The notes beneath the pieces are model-generated. The model was not told the DNA's origin. It did no database searches and saw only the letters and a program-made list of their open reading frames with translations. Made by a program: the position numbers and the translations under genes. From Scleroderma bovista (Eukaryota; Basidiomycota; Agaricomycetes; Boletales; Sclerodermataceae), in assembly GCA_037178675.1 (NCBI GenBank), contig JAYMGJ010000435.1:1-22695 (forward strand): DNA of 22,695 nucleotides, given 5' to 3'. Positions 20,401 through 22,695 of this stretch are shown here, one piece after another (positions within the stretch are counted from its first letter, which is position 1; every line of letters begins with the position of its first letter).

Positions 20401-22039
20401 TTGGACTTTCGACATTGGATTCGGAAGGAATCACAGCGCGGTGCTGTTTCCCCTCGAGACAAGGTACGCATTTATCTTCGTGCGTTTCCTTCGAGTCGCT
20501 GATAGTCATGCCGTCGACCATTCCTTTCTTTAGCAATTTCAAAATTGACTGAACATTTACATGTCCAAGTCGACGGTGCCAGACATCAATGTCGGCTTCC
20601 GAAGATGTCTTTCGAGATGCGAGAGCTGAAAAGGGAAGTTCGGGGTCGAGAGAGGTCGAGGGACCATTAACTATGTAGGCCGTTTGGTCTTCGGGAGAAG
20701 GCATTGCAGCTATCAGGTACAGCGAGTTCCGTTTGTAGCCCTTGCCCACCACCTGATTCCCGTCTAGGATTCGACAGGAGTCGCGGCCAAAGGTAACTTC
20801 AAGATTGAATTCAGCTAAATATGAGACGGAAAGGAGATTCCCATCAAGATTGGGCACATAGTAGACATCGCGTATGACAGTGGTCGCTATGTGCCCACCA
20901 TCCAATTTAAGGTTGATGTGGATACGTCCTATACCCACTGCAGGGATAGACGTTCCGTTTCCAACAGTAACAGATTGGGGTGGTACAAGCCGACGATACG
21001 TCGTGAACCATTTGCGCTGGCATGACATATGGGCTGACGCGCCCGAGTCTATAATCCAGTCACGAATGGTGGCTTTGTCCATCTGGTTGCGGGCCATGAA
21101 CAGACGAAGAGGTGGAGGTGAGTCTCCGTCCACCTGTGCGACACGAGCCGCTAACTCAGTCTTTTCCTCCTTAGGCTTTTCTTTCGACTTGTCCGTTCCG
21201 TCCTTCGCAGCTACATCGCGCTTTTTCTTATAGCAGACGTCTTCCGTATGGCCGTCCTTTGAGCAGTAGGTGCAGGTGGCCTTCTTCTTCTGACTCTTTT
21301 TACCAGACTTGGCTTTTCCCTTGCCCTTTGTTTGGCTCGTCGCCTTTGCACTAAGGGCTGTCTGCCCAGGCGATTTCCGTGACCTCTCTTCGATGAGAAC
21401 TTGGTTTATAACCATGTCCGTCGTGAGTTTGTCATCCGCGGCCATTAAAATGGTGCGGAGGGTCGAATAGGATGTCGGGAGGGATATTACCATAGCTATG
21501 GCTACGAGCGAGTCATCAAGTGGCTGGCCAATGGTTTTTAAGACATTAGCCTTTTGCCGCATCAGATTCAACTGGGATTCCATGGCAGTGTCGTCCGAGA
21601 GCGTGCTCCGAAAGAGTTCGCTTATAAGGTACGCAATAGATTGTTTCCCGCAGCCTTCGTATCGCTCACTGAGCTTTTTCCAGACTTCGGCGGATGTCGT
21701 GGAATAAAGGACTCCGCTGAGGGGTTCGTCCTTCAGTGTGAGTGTTAGTTGGGCGTGAGCCTCTTTGTCCTTCGCGAGCCATTCCTCAAGTTCGTCTGGC
21801 TGTGTGGCTGCGTCCGGTTTCGGATCTTCTCCGCTAACGACTGACCAAAGGTGTCGGACACCCAGGACTGTTTGGACACGAAATTTCCACATGTGAAAAT
21901 TTGTCCCGTCATTGTCAAGAGAAGGGATGTCGTATAAACGACTCGAGCCAGATGTGGCCTTGTTCGACACTGTAGAAAGTGTGGTTGCAGACTTCGAGGG
22001 TTTTCCAGCCGCGGAGGCTGAGGTACCGGGAGCGGACAT
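17489..22039 (-). CDS. Copia gag-pol polyprotein, 1516 aa, uninterrupted
   Basis: One frame encodes the whole polyprotein. Order: Gag with a UBN2-like capsid region (about 35-220); zinc knuckle CX2CX4HX4C (C256, C259, H264, C269); aspartic protease DSGAS (D331); integrase HHCC zinc region (H488, H493, C524, C527); integrase core D555, D618, E654 with 35 residues between the last two; charged linker (780-1010); reverse transcriptase with QIDVKAAFLNG (D1118) and YVDD (1201-1204); RNase H with D1367, E1408 and D1445; stop 17489-17491. Length is typical for Copia. Two conserved positions look mutated: KAHLVAKG at 1071-1078 (H1073, normally Arg) and HDWTKHI (W1461, normally Arg), both explicable as CpG transitions. 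So it is open but may not be active. Start chosen as the first ATG after the primer-binding site. Confidence 0.95.
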   Translation of the reverse strand: MSAPGTSASAAGKPSKSATTLSTVSNKATSGSSRLYDIPSLDNDGTNFHMWKFRVQTVLGVRHLWSVVSGEDPKPDAATQPDELEEWLAKDKEAHAQLTLTLKDEPLSGVLYSTTSAEVWKKLSERYEGCGKQSIAYLISELFRSTLSDDTAMESQLNLMRQKANVLKTIGQPLDDSLVAIAMVISLPTSYSTLRTILMAADDKLTTDMVINQVLIEERSRKSPGQTALSAKATSQTKGKGKAKSGKKSQKKKATCTYCSKDGHTEDVCYKKKRDVAAKDGTDKSKEKPKEEKTELAARVAQVDGDSPPPLRLFMARNQMDKATIRDWIIDSGASAHMSCQRKWFTTYRRLVPPQSVTVGNGTSIPAVGIGRIHINLKLDGGHIATTVIRDVYYVPNLDGNLLSVSYLAEFNLEVTFGRDSCRILDGNQVVGKGYKRNSLYLIAAMPSPEDQTAYIVNGPSTSLDPELPFSALASRKTSSEADIDVWHRRLGHVNVQSILKLLKKGMVDGMTISDSKETHEDKCVPCLEGKQHRAVIPSESNVESPRVLHRTYSDVCGPMETTARRGYRYFVTFIDGHSHRLIVKLIKLKNEVPKLTKEYLERAEAETGEHANYFRSDGGGEYGSTALQDYFKSKGIHHEMTNAYTPQENGVSERMNRTLVEMARAMLFNAGLPNAYWGDAILYATHVLNRVPTCAIADGLTPHEAFTGNRPSVAHLRIFGCKAHVHVPDEKRRKLDAKSVQCTFLGFAENRKAYVCVHRPSGQIFESRDVVFDEGSANAPSRVKIDDPCLNVEGTKPLAVGTLSEAIQTIPDSPVGDGETASANEDSDGESVDGTPSERVSDIENALIHAPVSSDRSGSPPDGVLSRQLARVEVPVERQVSKGQRYTKRLERTSDGRSGQALGPPSPYPVPIPTPAVRRSSRARKAPIRDDDQHFFVNAYERNTLEEEIQLNEERTDDLPRHIVGVDDGGETDACADMVDCDESHRDALTQSARRAATATPLDSEPLTYSDAVGCPDADLWLGAMGVELNTFKEIGLYQEVEAPPDRKIIDSKWVFKIKRGPNGEIDKYKAHLVAKGYTQVEGLDYTDTFAPVTKFTTIRSLLALAAQHDLEVHQIDVKAAFLNGELDEEIYLRPPPGFRNDPKVVWRLLRALYGLKQASKAWYDTLCKTFESLGFTRSNADHSLFYKDEDGDLLIVAVYVDDKLIFSKNLDAIKCLKLQLSEHFEITDLGEARWILGMEVVRNRQQGIISLSQRRYVETILDRFGLKDGRSISTPLETNAKLVKIDVPEVDAKTYQSALGGLMYAMLATRPDLAYAVGALSKHAACPGQAHFAALKRVYRYLRGTTDTRLIYRKMSEMSLLGYIDADWAGDVNDRRSISGYTFVTAGAAISWSSKKQPSVALSSTEAEYMAAAAAAKEATWLKLLFSEIEPSLSRTPVKLLIDNQSAMSLAKNATFHDWTKHIAIRHHYIREKVDKGEIVLEYLPTAEQVADVLTKPLSREKHIRFIEGMGLII

Positions 22040-22083
22040 TGTGCGGGAGGTTGTAGTACTATATTGTCTAGTGTTGTAGGAGC

Positions 22084-22098
22084 TCAGGGCTCATAACC
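22084..22098 (-). promoter_or_regulatory. Primer-binding site for half initiator tRNA-Met (element B)
   Basis: On the element's strand GGTTATGAGCCCTGA directly follows the 5' LTR. Its first 14 bases are complementary to the anticodon arm of initiator tRNA-Met (CAGGGCTCATAACC), as in element A. Confidence 0.85.
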
Positions 22099-22406
22099 TT
22101 TTGTGAGGTGAACTGGCACAGCTCGACACTAGACAAGAGTCACAAATGACTCAGTACTTCTGTGCAAACAGAGACTGCATTTAACTAACCTAGACAAGAG
22201 TCACAAATGACTACATAGGTCAGTATCATAGTAAATGAATGTGTAGAGTAGCCTTACCTCAGTACTTCTGTGCAAACAGAGACTGAGGTACGAAACGAAA
22301 GAAAAACATCCTATAAAGAACGACCGTGATTATGTAAGGAATGCTCAGCGTGTCCATACTAAGTATAAGGGAAAAAATGGTACTGTAGGGACCGGGAATT
22401 TCAACA
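22099..22406 (-). repeat. Element B 5' LTR (right copy, 308 bp)
   Basis: Matches the left LTR except at three positions (opposite 17176, 17183 and 17405), each a G/A difference following a C. The same duplicated modules and TTTATAGG box are present. Confidence 0.95.
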
Positions 22407-22411
22407 AGTCT
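22407..22411. repeat. Target site duplication of element B, right copy (AGTCT)
   Basis: Exact match to 17152-17156. Confidence 0.88.
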
Positions 22412-22695
22412 CAGTGGCATGGACATGCAAGTTTCTTCCTTTGTCCTCCGCATGTGAATGAACTATTGTCCTTTCATCCATTGAGCAGTGACAGCATTTC
22501 TACTATGTATAGAGCACTTTGGTGTATCTTATCACGTGTGGAGACTGGTATATATTCCTCTCACACCAGGGATTTCAAGATTTTCCGTCCATTTATAGTG
22601 CATTGAAAATGACAAATGATAATTTTAAATTTTACTTTCACATTTTAATGCCCTTAAAATTTGAATTATAACAGTAGTTTGAGATTTTAATGGCA
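22412..22695. other. AT-rich flank, nothing recognised
   Basis: Host sequence to the right of element B. It becomes strongly AT-rich after about 22590 (AATTTTAAATTTTACTTTC). No gene or repeat structure is seen. Confidence 0.6.

Larger units (their letters stand above)
17157..22406 (-). mobile_element. Structurally complete, young Ty1/Copia retrotransposon (element B)
   Basis: A 5250-bp element on the minus strand: 5' LTR 22406-22099, primer-binding site 22098-22084, gag-pol 22039-17489, polypurine tract 17473-17465, 3' LTR 17464-17157, with perfect AGTCT target duplications. LTRs are 308 bp and differ at 3 sites (99.0 percent identical), so insertion was recent relative to element A. Its LTR shares only the first ten bases (TGTTGAAATT) with that of element A, but the primer-binding site is the same, so the two are separate families of a related type. 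Confidence 0.96.

Overview
The window looks like a repeat-rich, gene-poor stretch of a filamentous basidiomycete, probably an Agaricomycete. The evidence is one multi-exon gene with short GT-AG introns (about 45-67 nt), members of Agaricomycete-type retrotransposon families, and no bacterial-style gene packing. A Boletales-like host is only a guess. No rRNA, tRNA or CRISPR was seen.

Layout. Positions 1-2640 are three successive tandem-repeat blocks: a 120-bp satellite, a GCCTGACCCAGTTTTGCA minisatellite, and a degenerate ~195-bp repeat. Positions 2640-7000 are the only host-gene-like part. It holds a tentative minus-strand three-exon gene (2737-3188), a 135-codon reading frame (3955-4362), and a well-supported plus-strand multi-exon gene (4724-6902) of a family I recognise as expanded and uncharacterised in Agaricomycetes. 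Positions 7000-9900 are mostly non-coding: scattered TTGCAA motifs, a weak open frame, a probable Gypsy-like LTR with TATA box and AATAAA, a 20-bp tandem repeat, and a dense TTGCAA cluster.

Positions 9896-16993 are an old, dead Ty1/Copia element (element A) flanked by GTAGG target duplications. Its gag is interrupted by two solo-LTR insertions, one of which contains a third solo LTR. Each insertion has its own target duplication. Its pol carries CGA-to-TGA stops, frameshifts, a lost integrase aspartate and a deletion of the reverse-transcriptase core. Positions 17152-22411 are a second, much younger Copia element (element B) on the minus strand, flanked by AGTCT, with 308-bp LTRs that differ at 3 sites and an uninterrupted 1516-codon gag-pol frame.

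Both Copia elements have a primer-binding site complementary to the anticodon arm of initiator tRNA-Met (half-tRNA priming as in Drosophila copia), placed directly after an LTR that does not end in CA. Element A, the LTRs of element B, and possibly the host gene show CpG-to-TpG/CpA decay, which suggests cytosine methylation of repeats. I did not find a clearly new enzymatic system. The less explained signals are the TTGCAA motif that recurs in several unrelated repeats and inside a coding exon, and the modular palindrome-bearing LTR of element B.
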